A stretch of 64,000 nucleotides of DNA. It comes from an uncultured Gammaproteobacteria bacterium (GTDB lineage: Bacteria > Pseudomonadota > Gammaproteobacteria > Pseudomonadales > Porticoccaceae). Positions within the stretch are counted from its first letter, which is position 1, and the number at the start of each line of letters is the position of its first letter. Under the pieces are notes generated by a model that did no database searches, was not told the origin of the DNA, and saw only the letters and a list, made by a program, of their open reading frames with translations. Where the stretch lies: contig CAJXQR010000001.1 in assembly GCA_913058345.1 (NCBI GenBank), positions 372,001-436,000 on the forward strand. The letters run 5' to 3'. A program made the position numbers and the translations under genes. Positions 47,999 to 57,971 of the stretch are shown here, one piece after another.

Positions 47999-49744
47999 CT
48001 AGGGTTGTGCGATAGCTCCGCCACCGGGCCAGCGCGTGTCATTGGCACCGTAGGTATGCTCGCCGTCACTACTGATCGTTTGAGTACGACCAATCACACG
48101 GGTTGAAGGTACGATATTGTGCCCTTTCTCATGAAGTAAACGCCGGGTATCACTATTCAGGCCCGGCTCTACAAAAACCTTATCCGGCTGCCACTGGTGA
48201 TGAATGCGCGGTGCCGCCGCAGCTTCAGCAACATTCATCTCGAAATCAACAACATTCAACACCGTCTGCAACACGGTATTAATAATCGTACTACCCCCTG
48301 GGCTACCCGTAGTGAAAGCCGGCTTGCCTTGTTTGAATACAATCGTCGGCGTCATTGATGATAGCGGTCGCTTATGGGGTTGAATGGCATTAGCTGTACC
48401 GCCAATTAAACCATAAGCATTGGGTACACCCGGTTTGGCAGAGAAGTCATCCATTTCATTATTTAGCAGGAAGCCCGCGCCCGTGACGGAGATACCACTG
48501 CCATAAGAAAAGTTAAGGGTATAGGTATTGCTGACGACATTGCCTGTGTCATCCCAAACAGAAAAGTGCGTGGTTTGCGGGCTTTCATGAGGCACCTTTA
48601 AAGCCGGAGCGATGTCATTGGAGTCACTGGCTTTATTAAGATCGATGCCCTGGCGCAATGTCTGCGCGTAGTTTTTGTCAATGAGCTGAGCCACCGGCAC
48701 CGGTTGAAAATCCGGATCCCCCAGATATTCACTTCTATCAGCATAAGCCCTGCGCATGGTTTCAATTAAACGGTGTAAATAATCGGCGCTATTATGGCCC
48801 AGCTTATCCAGTTCCCAGCCTTCGAGAATATTCAACATCTGCACTAAATGTACACCCCCGGACGAAGGTGGCGGCATCGCGGCAATCTTGAAACCCCGGT
48901 AAGTACCCATAACAGGTTCGCGTTCCACCACCTTGTAATTAGCGAGATCGTCGAGATTTATCAGCCCCCCATGCTGGCGCATCTGAGCGACAATTTTGTC
49001 AGCCACACTACCTTTATAAAAACCATCCCGCCCCTGGCTGGCAATTTTTCTTAAGGTGACAGCAAGGTCTTTCTGCTGCCAGTGGTCACCAGGGCGTAAC
49101 AAACTACCATCTTTTCGGAAAAAGTAGCCTACAGAAGCCGGCCATTTTCGTAGTCGCTGCTCGGCATGTGTTAACGAATAGGCCAACGGTCGAGTCACCG
49201 TAATGCCTTTTTCAGCCAGTTCAATCGCAGGCTTTAAGACCTCCGACAAAGGTAAATTGCCGTAATTTTCAAGAGCGTGAACCAAGCCCGCGACGCTCCC
49301 AGGCACCCCCGCGGACGCGTGACTGAAACGAGCTTTACTAACATCAACCTCGCCAAACTCATCAAGGAATAAGTCTCTACCAGCAGCATTTGGCGCAACT
49401 TCTCGATAATCAATAGCAATGGTGCGTTGTTGCTCGGCAAGATAAACGAGCATAAAGCCTCCGCCACCGATATTGCCTGCCTGAGGCAAGGTCACCGCCA
49501 GAGCGAAGCCAGTAGCCACCGCCGCATCTATAGCATTGCCGCCCTGCGCCAGAATGTTGGCACCAATTTGACTGGCCAATACCGACTGAGAAACGACCAT
49601 ACCCTTGTTACTGATAACTGGGTGAAAGCGTGAGCCATAATCGATAATGGCAGGCGCTCGTGATACCGAGGTCTGTGAAAAGACACCCGGCGTTAACAAT
49701 ACAAGGAAAAGAAAAAAAGAAAAACGGTGGAATACAATCGACAC
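47999..49744 (-). CDS. ggt: gamma-glutamyltransferase
   Basis: A 581-residue periplasmic Ntn-hydrolase that cleaves glutathione and other gamma-glutamyl compounds. The signal peptide covers about residues 1-23 (FFLFLVLLTPGVFSQ). The precursor autocleaves before the nucleophile Thr391 in QTTHFSVWDD, as at the same number in E. coli. The small subunit also keeps NNEMDDFSAKPG and PLSSMTPTIV (substrate binding) and GSPGGSTIINTV (oxyanion hole). Length is normal. Start shares the upstream region with the GNAT fusion gene. Confidence 0.95.
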   Translation of the reverse strand: MSIVFHRFSFFLFLVLLTPGVFSQTSVSRAPAIIDYGSRFHPVISNKGMVVSQSVLASQIGANILAQGGNAIDAAVATGFALAVTLPQAGNIGGGGFMLVYLAEQQRTIAIDYREVAPNAAGRDLFLDEFGEVDVSKARFSHASAGVPGSVAGLVHALENYGNLPLSEVLKPAIELAEKGITVTRPLAYSLTHAEQRLRKWPASVGYFFRKDGSLLRPGDHWQQKDLAVTLRKIASQGRDGFYKGSVADKIVAQMRQHGGLINLDDLANYKVVEREPVMGTYRGFKIAAMPPPSSGGVHLVQMLNILEGWELDKLGHNSADYLHRLIETMRRAYADRSEYLGDPDFQPVPVAQLIDKNYAQTLRQGIDLNKASDSNDIAPALKVPHESPQTTHFSVWDDTGNVVSNTYTLNFSYGSGISVTGAGFLLNNEMDDFSAKPGVPNAYGLIGGTANAIQPHKRPLSSMTPTIVFKQGKPAFTTGSPGGSTIINTVLQTVLNVVDFEMNVAEAAAAPRIHHQWQPDKVFVEPGLNSDTRRLLHEKGHNIVPSTRVIGRTQTISSDGEHTYGANDTRWPGGGAIAQP

Positions 49745-49950
49745 GGGGCACCCTGTTCAAGCAATGGAATTGAGCCATTATTTAAAAATTGAATGACGAG
49801 CAACAATAGGCCCCACCGATTAGAGGCGTCAAGCGTTTCGTGATAAAGAGCAAGTCACCGACTAGTTAAAACATGCTATAAAAAGCGTCTCAAGCTGGCT
49901 CTACCCTATAAAATCCACCGTAGCCAATAGATGTTCCGAGGAGATTACGC

Positions 49951-50934
49951 GTGAATAAGAGCGATGTAAGCGACATCGAGTTTTTCCCCATTGATGTAGA
50001 ACAGTGCGACTGGGCAACATCCCAAGCGGTACTCATGAACATTCGACGCGAAGTCTTTATTGACGAACAGGGGGTACCAGAAGCAGAAGAGTTTGGTGAA
50101 GACGATTACAACGCTATCCACTGGATCGCCTACGGCGCCGATAATATTGCCATGGGAGCCGCCCGTTTGCTTGGCGATAAAGTTGGCCGCATGGCGGTAT
50201 TAAAACCTCATAGGCAGCGCGGTGTTGGTGGAGCCTTGCTACGCCAGATTATTCACTATGCGGCAAAAGCAGAGCTCAATAGCATCCAGCTCGACGCTCA
50301 GCTGCATGCCATACCCTTTTACGAAACGATGAAGTTCGAAACCGAGGGCGCCGTTTTTGACGATGTGGGCATTCCCCATCAGCACATGACCCTCGCCATG
50401 AAACACTTTTTCAGCCCGCGAACGGCTCCTCCGACAACCGATATCAGTGCAGAAGATCGCCGCCACATAATTCTGGATAGTGCCGATGATTTTCGAGTCC
50501 AGGCAATAGCGCTCACCCAGAGAGCTCAGCGCCAGATACGTATTTTAAGTCCCCGTCTCGACCCCAATATTTTCGATACCGATGCGCTACGCAATGAGCT
50601 CTTCAATTTCGCCAGCCAACATCCCTATGCCGAGATCCATATTCTCGTGCAAACTCCCCAACAACTCGTGCAAAAAGGGCATCGCTTATTACACCTGAGC
50701 CACCGACTACCGAGCCGGGTTCAGATACGGACCTTCAAGCCCCAAAGCAACACCTCCCACAGCGAATTTATGCTCATCGACCAAGCCGGCTTACTTTATA
50801 AGCAATCTCTAAACCGTTATACCGGTTACGCCGTCAATTGGTCGCCATTAGAGGCCGGGGAGCTTGCCAATGAATTTGACACCCTGTGGAATGCTAGCCA
50901 AATCGATCCCGAGCTGCGTAATCTTCCTTTGTAA
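49951..50934 (+). CDS. GNAT acetyltransferase fused to a PLD-like C-terminal domain
   Basis: A 327-residue two-domain protein. The N-terminal part (~1-150) is a GNAT acetyltransferase with the acetyl-CoA loop HRQRGVGGALLRQII and an ElaA-like opening (IRREVFIDEQGVPEAEE). The C-terminal part (~165-327; LTQRAQRQIRILSPRLDPNIFD..., HSEFMLIDQAGLLYKQSLNRYTGY) resembles a phospholipase-D-type fold of the DUF7931 kind, but its HxK motif is not visible, so catalysis is doubtful. GTG start with GAGGAG 7 bases upstream. Acetyl acceptor unknown. Confidence 0.8.
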   Translation: MNKSDVSDIEFFPIDVEQCDWATSQAVLMNIRREVFIDEQGVPEAEEFGEDDYNAIHWIAYGADNIAMGAARLLGDKVGRMAVLKPHRQRGVGGALLRQIIHYAAKAELNSIQLDAQLHAIPFYETMKFETEGAVFDDVGIPHQHMTLAMKHFFSPRTAPPTTDISAEDRRHIILDSADDFRVQAIALTQRAQRQIRILSPRLDPNIFDTDALRNELFNFASQHPYAEIHILVQTPQQLVQKGHRLLHLSHRLPSRVQIRTFKPQSNTSHSEFMLIDQAGLLYKQSLNRYTGYAVNWSPLEAGELANEFDTLWNASQIDPELRNLPL

Positions 50935-51302
50935 ATGAGTACCTGCCTGGGTCAGCCAACGTGTCTATTAAAACTTGACCATTAGCTATCACGTCGATAA
51001 TTAACACTATTCGAGCACCCGACAATCTCTGTTCAAACCTTAACGCGAGCTAGTATCTTCAACTTCACCCACATTAAAGCTTTTAGACAAGATGAAAAAA
51101 GTACGTCGTGAGCTTATTGCGCGACTTTTCTCAGAGTAACTGAAAAGGTTAGCCGCCACGTGAAAAGTCGAGTTAAGACCGTGTTCAGAAACCCCCTGGC
51201 GAATTTAGCGCTAGTTATTGACCACTACCACTGATCTTGATAGAGCACATACTTATTATGGAATAAGGTACAATGAAAATGTAATTTAAGGCTAAACACC
51301 CT
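50935..51302. other. intergenic region upstream of the TonB-dependent receptor
   Basis: 368 bp without a gene. CGACTTTTC (51122-51130) and GAAAAGTCG (51162-51170) form a 9-bp inverted repeat. A second dyad, CTTATT-N4-AATAAG at 51252-51267, lies 36 bp before the receptor start; it does not resemble a Fur or Zur box. Confidence 0.45.
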
Positions 51303-53303
51303 ATGTCTTATCGCAAGCAATTGCCCATAAAAACAGTCCTTAAAGGCTCAGCCACCACTCTGCCAGTTAGTCTCATATTTTTTAATTTCACTGTTTTTGC
51401 TAATGATGTAGCGATCTACTCTGAAGACGATTTTTTAGAGCCTATTCCCAGCGTCGAAGCCGCCACTCGCTACAGTATGCCTCTGTCAGAAGCACCCTCT
51501 TCTGTAACTCTGATCAGTCGCGAGATGATCGACGCCATGCCGATGGTTAATTTTGTTGACGTATTGAAATTAGTTCCGGGATTCCAAGTATTTTTTGCCA
51601 ATGGCTCCATTCAAGCAACCACCATTAACGGCCAAAGTGACCGCTTTCCAAGGCGACTAGAAATCCGCGTCGATGGCAGAAGCGTTTACACCCCTATCAA
51701 CTCATCTGTGTCCTGGGAGTCCCTCGGCCTCGATAGTAATGATATCGCTTATATTGAAGTGGTTCGAGGCTCCAATGTTGCCGCCTACGGCACCAATGCC
51801 GTACAAGGCGCAGTCAATATTGTTACCCGCAATCCCCTAACCGATAGCGGCACTGAAGTAAGGCTTACAACCGGTGACTGGCACACACGCAATACCAGCA
51901 TACGCCACTCTTTTAAAGGAGAAACCGCAGCCTACACTCTGCGGGTTAATTACCGTGAAAACCAGGGCTTTAGCGGCCTTGATGACCAAAGTTATGCCGA
52001 CAGCGCCGTTCTACAGGGAGTTTATACCCCTTCTCTTTTCAATGAGTTTCAGTGGGAATTGGGCTACAGTGATGGTAACTTCGGTTTTGGAGATGGCGAT
52101 CGCCCAGAAGAATTTACTGACGAAGACATTGCCACACAGTGGTTTGCGCTGAGCTGGAAGCATCAACAAGGGCGCCATACCTATAAATTGAATAGCGCTA
52201 TCAACCTAGGTACTTACGAGAGAAGCCAACAGGTCTTACTGACCGAAGAGCTCGATATTAGCCCTAATGAGCTCTACACACTCTACCCTGGTCAGAACGA
52301 CAAACTTATCGAAATCGAAGAGGGAGAACGCGAATACCAACAGTACGATATTGAGTGGCAGCACCACATTGCCCTCAATAGTGCTAATCATTTGCTCTGG
52401 GGAGCGGGCGCCCGACATCAGAGTTTAAATGCCCCTGCCGAGTTCGGCAATGACTCAGACTCCAGTGCCACGATTTATTTTCTGTTTGGCAATATCGATT
52501 GGTCGTTTAATCGACACTGGCGTGTGAACCTGAGTGTAATGACCGAAGACCATGAGCACAGAGACACTAAGTTTTCACCCCGTCTTTCTCTTAAATACCA
52601 ACTCAATCAGGATCATCATTTTCGCGTCAGTACCAGTGTTGCTTATCGCCAACCCTCTCTCTATGAACAAGAACGCCTCATCCAGCGCGAACTCGACTCG
52701 GGGCTGATTGCTGATCTCATTTTCATCAGTGACCCAGACCTTGGTTCAGAGAAATTTCAAACCTATGAACTGGCTTATCTAGGCTACTGGTTTAACAAAA
52801 AGCTCAGCCTCGATTACCGACTGTTTAGGGAATACCTCGATGACGAAGTACTCTATGTAAAACACGCTTACGATGACATTAACAGCAAGTTCCGTCAGCT
52901 AGAAAATGCTGACAGCAATAGAACCAGCGGTTATGAAACACAAATTCAGTGGCGCCCCGATAATACCTGGTTAATTGCCGCCCAATATTACAATACGCGA
53001 ATGCTGAAAAAAGTGCGCTCACCAGAGCATATTGCCAGCATGTTGCTCAGCAAAAGGTTCGCCGGCAACTGGCAGATTAGCGGTACTTTTTACCACCAGT
53101 CCGAGGTCAATTGGTTGAGGGGGACCAGCGTTGCCAGCTGGCACCGCTACGATCTGAAAGTGAGCAAGGGGTGGCACTTAAATGGAAGCGATATTGATCT
53201 AGCCCTCATCGTGCAGAACATGAGTGACGAAGAGTACGTCGAATACCAAGCTGGCAACGCGTTTGAACAACTGACCTTTATTAGCCTAAAGGTCAGCTTC
53301 TAA
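51303..53303 (+). CDS. TonB-dependent outer-membrane receptor
   Basis: A 666-residue outer-membrane receptor: N-terminal signal region, then the plug domain (~60-180: APSSVTLISREMIDAMP, DVLKLVPGF, RRLEIRVDGRSVYTP, IAYIEVVRGSNVAAYGTNAVQGAVNIVTRNP), then a 22-stranded barrel ending in Phe (FISLKVSF), as the BAM pathway requires. It would import a bulky substrate such as a siderophore, cobalamin or oligosaccharide, powered by TonB. No TonB, ABC transporter or regulator is nearby, and no Fur box is visible, so the ligand is unknown. Confidence 0.92.
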   Translation: MSYRKQLPIKTVLKGSATTLPVSLIFFNFTVFANDVAIYSEDDFLEPIPSVEAATRYSMPLSEAPSSVTLISREMIDAMPMVNFVDVLKLVPGFQVFFANGSIQATTINGQSDRFPRRLEIRVDGRSVYTPINSSVSWESLGLDSNDIAYIEVVRGSNVAAYGTNAVQGAVNIVTRNPLTDSGTEVRLTTGDWHTRNTSIRHSFKGETAAYTLRVNYRENQGFSGLDDQSYADSAVLQGVYTPSLFNEFQWELGYSDGNFGFGDGDRPEEFTDEDIATQWFALSWKHQQGRHTYKLNSAINLGTYERSQQVLLTEELDISPNELYTLYPGQNDKLIEIEEGEREYQQYDIEWQHHIALNSANHLLWGAGARHQSLNAPAEFGNDSDSSATIYFLFGNIDWSFNRHWRVNLSVMTEDHEHRDTKFSPRLSLKYQLNQDHHFRVSTSVAYRQPSLYEQERLIQRELDSGLIADLIFISDPDLGSEKFQTYELAYLGYWFNKKLSLDYRLFREYLDDEVLYVKHAYDDINSKFRQLENADSNRTSGYETQIQWRPDNTWLIAAQYYNTRMLKKVRSPEHIASMLLSKRFAGNWQISGTFYHQSEVNWLRGTSVASWHRYDLKVSKGWHLNGSDIDLALIVQNMSDEEYVEYQAGNAFEQLTFISLKVSF

Positions 53304-53367
53304 AGTCTTGTGACCAACATCAGCTTGCAGGACAGCGCTTATTTGGTCTCTGCCGCCCATACATCGC

Positions 53368-53397
53368 ACTCGCCACATACTGATATGTGCAGCGAGT
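53368..53397. terminator. hairpin between the convergent receptor and glcB genes
   Basis: ACTCGC-CACATA, loop CTGA, TATGTG-(CA bulge)-GCGAGT: a 12-bp stem 65 bp after the receptor stop. No T-run on the + strand; a probable stabiliser or weak terminator. Confidence 0.45.
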
Positions 53398-53408
53398 ACG
53401 ATTTATAA

Positions 53409-53429
53409 AGCCGCGTTTTTAGTGCGGCT
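53409..53429 (-). terminator. intrinsic-type terminator after glcB
   Basis: AGCCGC pairs with GCGGCT around a 9-base loop. On the - strand it is followed by TTATAAAT, about 34 bp past the glcB stop. Confidence 0.45.
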
Positions 53430-53462
53430 CACTCTTAATAGACGACTTTTAACCAATAAAGT

Positions 53463-55634
53463 CTAAGCAGATAGCTTCGCACGACGTCGCATGGCGTGCA
53501 GTACTGGCTCGGTGTATCCACTGGGCTGCTCACAACCCTTAAAAATCAGCTCACAAGCAGCTTGGAAAGCGATATTATTGTCAAAATCAGTCGCCATATT
53601 CTGATAGGCAACATCGCCAGTATTCTGAGAATCAACCACGACAGCCATCTTTTTTAATACCGCCAGCACCTGTTCTTCCGTACAAATACCATGACGCAAC
53701 CAGTTGGCAATATGCTGACTGGAAATACGCAGCGTCGCTCTGTCTTCCATCAGACCAACGTGGTTAATATCGGGGACTTTCGAGCATCCCACCCCCTGAT
53801 CAATCCAACGCACCACATAGCCAAGAATGCCCTGTGCATTGTTTTCCAGCTCACGTTCAATGTCTTCAGCAGACAATTGCATATTGCCCAACAGCGGGAT
53901 GGTTAATATGTCGTCGAGACTGGCGCGAGGATGGCCCATTAAGGCCTGCTGACGTGCCGCAACGTTCACCTGGTGATAATGCATCACGTGCAGACTTGCC
54001 GCAGTGGGTGATGGTACCCAGGCACAATTAGCGCCAGCCTGGGGATGTGCAATTTTCTGCTCCATCATACTGGCCATTAAATCTGGCATGGCCCACATGC
54101 CTTTACCAATCTGAGCTTTGCCACTCAAACCGCAGGCGAGACCCACATCAACATTCCAGTCTTCGTAGGCATTGATCCAGACCTGTTGTTTCATCAAGCC
54201 CTTGGGCACCATAGGTCCCGCTGCCATACTGGTATGCAGCTCATCGCCAGTGCGATCGAGAAAGCCCGTATTAATAAAAATCACCCGGTCGCGGGCCTCA
54301 CGAATACAGGCCTGCAAGTTGACCGTAGTACGGCGCTCCTCATCCATAATTCCGACTTTCAATGTACGTTCTGCCATGCCCAAGGCCTGCTCAATACGGG
54401 CAAATAACTGCACAGTGAACGCGACTTCGTCGGGGCCATGCATTTTCGGCTTAACGATGTAAACACTGCCGGTACGTGAGTTTCGATAGGGGCCATTGCC
54501 CTTTAGATCGTGGAGAGCAATTAAGGAGGTGATCATGCCATCCATAATCCCCTCGGGAACTTCTTTACCACCGTCATAGAGAATGGCGTTGTTAGTCATC
54601 AAATGACCGACATTGCGAATGAGCAATAAACTGCGGCCCGGCAGGCTCAGGTCACTGCCATCCAAAGCCGTATAAACTCGGTCTGCATTGAGCGTGCGAC
54701 TAACAGTCTTTCCGCCCTTTTCAAAGGAGTCCGTGAGGTCGCCTTTCATCAAGCCCAGCCAATTACTATAGGCCGTACATTTATCTTCAGCATCAACCGT
54801 GGCAACGGAATCTTCGCAATCCTGAATGGTGCTGATGGCCGACTCAAGGTATAAATCTTTGATGCCAGCAGCATCGTCTTTACCTACATAGTGGCTAGCG
54901 TCGAATTGAATTTCGATATGTAAACCATTATTTTTTAATAGAATACTCTCTGGATTTTCCTTATCACCAAGAAAAGCGAGTAACTGTTCTGGTCGCTCGA
55001 GAGTGACGACATCGCCACTGTTTAGAGTGACGGCGAGAATACCTTTGTCAATGGCATAAGCCACGGCATCGTGATGTGAGCCCCCTAACAATGGCGTACT
55101 TTGATCGAGAAAATCGCGACCGTAGGCAATAACTTTGGCACCACGTACCGCATTGTAGCCTGGCCCTTTATCGGCACCGCCCTCTTCGCTAATCACGTCG
55201 TTGCCGTAAAGGGCATCGTACAAACTACCCCAGCGGGCATTAGCCGCGTTGAGCGAGTAACGAGCATTGGTAATAGGTACAACCAACTGTGGGCCGGCGA
55301 TAGAGCAAATCTCCGCATCAACATTTTCGGTAGTGATTGAGAAGCTATCCACCGGCGCGACCAGATAACCAATATCTTGCAAAAACTGACGGTAAGCAGA
55401 GGCATCGTGGGGTTGATCTGCTCGCGCCTCGTGCCACTGATCGATTTGCGTTTGGAAGCTTTCACGTTCCGCCAGTAATTCTGCGTTGCGTGGCCCCAGA
55501 TCATTAAGGATAGATTCAAAATCTGCCCAGAATTTGTCGCTGTCGACCCCCGTGCCCGGAATGACCTGTTCGTTGACAAGTTGGTAAAGTTCGCTGGCGA
55601 CCTGTAAGCCGCCGATCTCGATTCGTTCGTTCAT
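53463..55634 (-). CDS. glcB: malate synthase G
   Basis: A 723-residue monomeric malate synthase G, exactly the E. coli length. It condenses glyoxylate with acetyl-CoA to malate, in glycolate use or the glyoxylate bypass. The catalytic region [22 protein letters not shown] holds the active-site Arg, and a downstream acidic cluster ([12 protein letters not shown]) binds Mg. A LysR gene lies 127 bp upstream on the same strand, a likely regulator. It supports growth on acetyl-CoA produced by the acyl-CoA and leucine pathways in this window. Confidence 0.97.
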   Translation of the reverse strand: MNERIEIGGLQVASELYQLVNEQVIPGTGVDSDKFWADFESILNDLGPRNAELLAERESFQTQIDQWHEARADQPHDASAYRQFLQDIGYLVAPVDSFSITTENVDAEICSIAGPQLVVPITNARYSLNAANARWGSLYDALYGNDVISEEGGADKGPGYNAVRGAKVIAYGRDFLDQSTPLLGGSHHDAVAYAIDKGILAVTLNSGDVVTLERPEQLLAFLGDKENPESILLKNNGLHIEIQFDASHYVGKDDAAGIKDLYLESAISTIQDCEDSVATVDAEDKCTAYSNWLGLMKGDLTDSFEKGGKTVSRTLNADRVYTALDGSDLSLPGRSLLLIRNVGHLMTNNAILYDGGKEVPEGIMDGMITSLIALHDLKGNGPYRNSRTGSVYIVKPKMHGPDEVAFTVQLFARIEQALGMAERTLKVGIMDEERRTTVNLQACIREARDRVIFINTGFLDRTGDELHTSMAAGPMVPKGLMKQQVWINAYEDWNVDVGLACGLSGKAQIGKGMWAMPDLMASMMEQKIAHPQAGANCAWVPSPTAASLHVMHYHQVNVAARQQALMGHPRASLDDILTIPLLGNMQLSAEDIERELENNAQGILGYVVRWIDQGVGCSKVPDINHVGLMEDRATLRISSQHIANWLRHGICTEEQVLAVLKKMAVVVDSQNTGDVAYQNMATDFDNNIAFQAACELIFKGCEQPSGYTEPVLHAMRRRAKLSA

Positions 55635-55761
55635 GGGCTTTGTTCTCTGCTGTAGCGTTGAGCGCTTATTCTAGTACGCAGACGGGTAATTTATCTAATT
55701 TATCGCTTTTATTCTCGGTATTCACCGTAAGTATTTAGCTGGGCCCGTATGTGCTTGAATG

Positions 55762-56700
55762 CTAGCCTTCTCGACGGGCGATATCCGCCAACAAACGACG
55801 TATCCATTGATGGTCAGGGTTGTGCTGTAATAGCGGGCTCCAGGCCATTTTTAATTCAAAGCTCGGAATTTCAAAAGGTGGAGGCCGTAAAGCAACACGC
55901 TGGTTACTGAGCTGTAGACGAGCAAGACGCGTGGGGATAGTAACAATCAAATCCGGCTGCTGCGCAAGTTGAGCCGCTACCTGGTAGTGGCGTGTAAACA
56001 CAGCAATATGGCGTGTTTTACCGATGAGTTTGAGCGCCTCATCGACGCGGCCCACGCGTTGAGCATCTCGGGGATTCATACCGACGCTAGCACCCATGCC
56101 GGTTTTACTGACCCAAACGTGCCGGCCAAGTAGATAATTATCGAGGCTAAATTCGTCAAGCAAAGGGTTATCGGCACTGAGCAAACAGGAAAAATCATCC
56201 TCCCACATGGTGAGTTGATGGAAAGATTGGGGCATTTCGTCAAATCGGTTTAGCAACATATCGACCCGACCCTGCTCCACGTCTTGCAGGCGCACATCGC
56301 TTGGCGTCAAAATATCAAGAGCAATACCCGGCGCTAGACGGGAGAGTTCGCTAAGCAGGGGCGCAATCAAGGTCGACTCCGCATAGTCACTGGCCATGAT
56401 GCGAAACACTCGCTGCGCAGTGAGCGCATCAAAATCTTTCTGAGGCTGCACCGCCCGATCAATATTGGCGAGAATATCGCGCACTTGGGGTTGTAGCTCA
56501 AGTGCGCGCTGGCTAGGGCTCATACCATCACTGGTACGAATCAATAGAGGGTCATCAAATAAATCGCGCAAACGCCGCAACCCGTTGCTCATTGCCGGCT
56601 GGGTAATGCCCAACTGCGCAGCTGCCTTAGTGACATTGCGTTCGTGAAGGAGTACATCCAGATAAACTAGGAGATTTAAATCAATACGACGTATATTCAT
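55762..56700 (-). CDS. LysR-family regulator next to glcB
   Basis: A 312-residue LysR-type regulator. The winged HTH is NVTKAAAQLGITQPAMSNGLRRLRDLFDDPLL (residues ~22-54), followed by the linker helix and the type 2 periplasmic-binding-protein-like effector domain. It lies upstream of glcB on the same strand, with a 127-bp gap that could hold its binding site. The NodD-like subgroup sequence (NLLVYLDVLLHERN) gives no clear effector. Control of glyoxylate/malate metabolism is an inference from position. Confidence 0.88.
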   Translation of the reverse strand: MNIRRIDLNLLVYLDVLLHERNVTKAAAQLGITQPAMSNGLRRLRDLFDDPLLIRTSDGMSPSQRALELQPQVRDILANIDRAVQPQKDFDALTAQRVFRIMASDYAESTLIAPLLSELSRLAPGIALDILTPSDVRLQDVEQGRVDMLLNRFDEMPQSFHQLTMWEDDFSCLLSADNPLLDEFSLDNYLLGRHVWVSKTGMGASVGMNPRDAQRVGRVDEALKLIGKTRHIAVFTRHYQVAAQLAQQPDLIVTIPTRLARLQLSNQRVALRPPPFEIPSFELKMAWSPLLQHNPDHQWIRRLLADIARREG

Positions 56701-57132
56701 ATTATTAATAAACGATCGGACAAGAATAAATTTAAGGAATTATGCCACGGGGAAAAACCCTTCGCTATTACTGGTCATTTCACAATGATTGAGAACAGAA
56801 GCGCACAATCTTTAAACTCACCTCATTCTTAGCGAGATTGGAGCGTGCCTGGCTTCCAATAATCCAGTATTTCGTCCTAAGCTGACTCGTTAATCATCCA
56901 CCATCAATCTATTGGGTCGTCGCCACGCAGCGATGTCAAGCAGCAACAAGTCCGCGCAATTTTACCAAGGATCCTGTATCCAGCGGCCACCCGTAAAAAT
57001 GGACTAGACTCAACATAAGGCTTTGAGTAAAGCATTTGAGAGAGTTTATGTCGTGCTAAGACGCTCGCAGTAAGCGCTTATGAGCACCCAGCATGAGGGC
57101 TAAGAGCTATCGCCAACAAAAAGGATTTTGCC
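56701..57132. other. 432-bp LysR/comF divergent gap
   Basis: No coding region, RNA gene or repeat. No biotin-operon operator is seen, although comF lies beside bioB in many relatives. Confidence 0.5.
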
Positions 57133-57924
57133 ATGAATACGAGAAAACTAGCCTTCTATAACGGGCTTAAAATGCCCCGCAGCAACAGTCTGTGGTTTGG
57201 CATAAAAAATCTCTTCACAAACGCCTCTTATCAGCTTTTACCGGGAGCCTGCCTGCTGTGCGGTTTATCAGCTAGACGCAATATCGACCTTTGTCATGCC
57301 TGCGAGGCAAGCTTGCCCCGCTTGGGAGCGCACTGTGATATCTGTGCTACTCCCGTCCACTCATCCGGTATTTGTGGACGTTGCCAAAGCCAGCGCCCCG
57401 CCTTTAGCACCGTGCAAACAGATTTGCTCTATCAATACCCCGTCAATCTATTGTTACAACGTTTTAAATTTGGCGGCCAACTCGCTGCTGGCAGAGTGCT
57501 TGCACAATTACTCGAGTGGCATATTAGAGAGCAGGTCAACAACAATAATTGCACATTGCCAGACCTATTAATTCCTGTGCCTTTACATTGGAAAAGGCGT
57601 TTTACGCGCGGTTTTAATCAAAGCGAAATTATCACCCGAGAACTATCCCGACAACTGAAGATTAAACACTGTCTACAGGCGGTAAAACGCGTTATCAACA
57701 CTCCTGCTCAGCACCACCTGTCACGCAAAGACCGCCAGAGATTGCCAGGTAATGCGTTTGCTCCAGGCCGGTCAGCAAAGGTTTTGCAAGGTGCTCGCGT
57801 TGCTCTGATCGATGATGTACTCACCACGGGAAGTACTGCACAGTCGTTGAGCCAAACCTTACTAAAAGCAGGGGCCAAATCAGTAGAAATATGGTTGCTT
57901 GCCCGTACACCACTGGATAATTAG
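57133..57924 (+). CDS. comF: ComF-family phosphoribosyltransferase-like protein
   Basis: A 263-residue protein: an N-terminal zinc-ribbon (CLLCGLSARRNIDLCHAC... CDICATP...CGRC) and a type I phosphoribosyltransferase fold with the PRPP loop VALIDDVLTTGST near the C-terminus. ComF members support natural transformation in naturally competent bacteria; in many others they have no proven activity. AAGGA lies 7 bases before the ATG. 47 bp separate it from cysE. Confidence 0.88.
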   Translation: MNTRKLAFYNGLKMPRSNSLWFGIKNLFTNASYQLLPGACLLCGLSARRNIDLCHACEASLPRLGAHCDICATPVHSSGICGRCQSQRPAFSTVQTDLLYQYPVNLLLQRFKFGGQLAAGRVLAQLLEWHIREQVNNNNCTLPDLLIPVPLHWKRRFTRGFNQSEIITRELSRQLKIKHCLQAVKRVINTPAQHHLSRKDRQRLPGNAFAPGRSAKVLQGARVALIDDVLTTGSTAQSLSQTLLKAGAKSVEIWLLARTPLDN

Positions 57925-57971
57925 GCTCGGTATTCGGATAATGGTACGACGTCCAACATAACGGCCCAACA

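Noticed and set aside
56701..57132. Expected biotin operator or bioB neighbour of comF
   Set aside because: Common in relatives, but no BirA-type site and no bioB are present.
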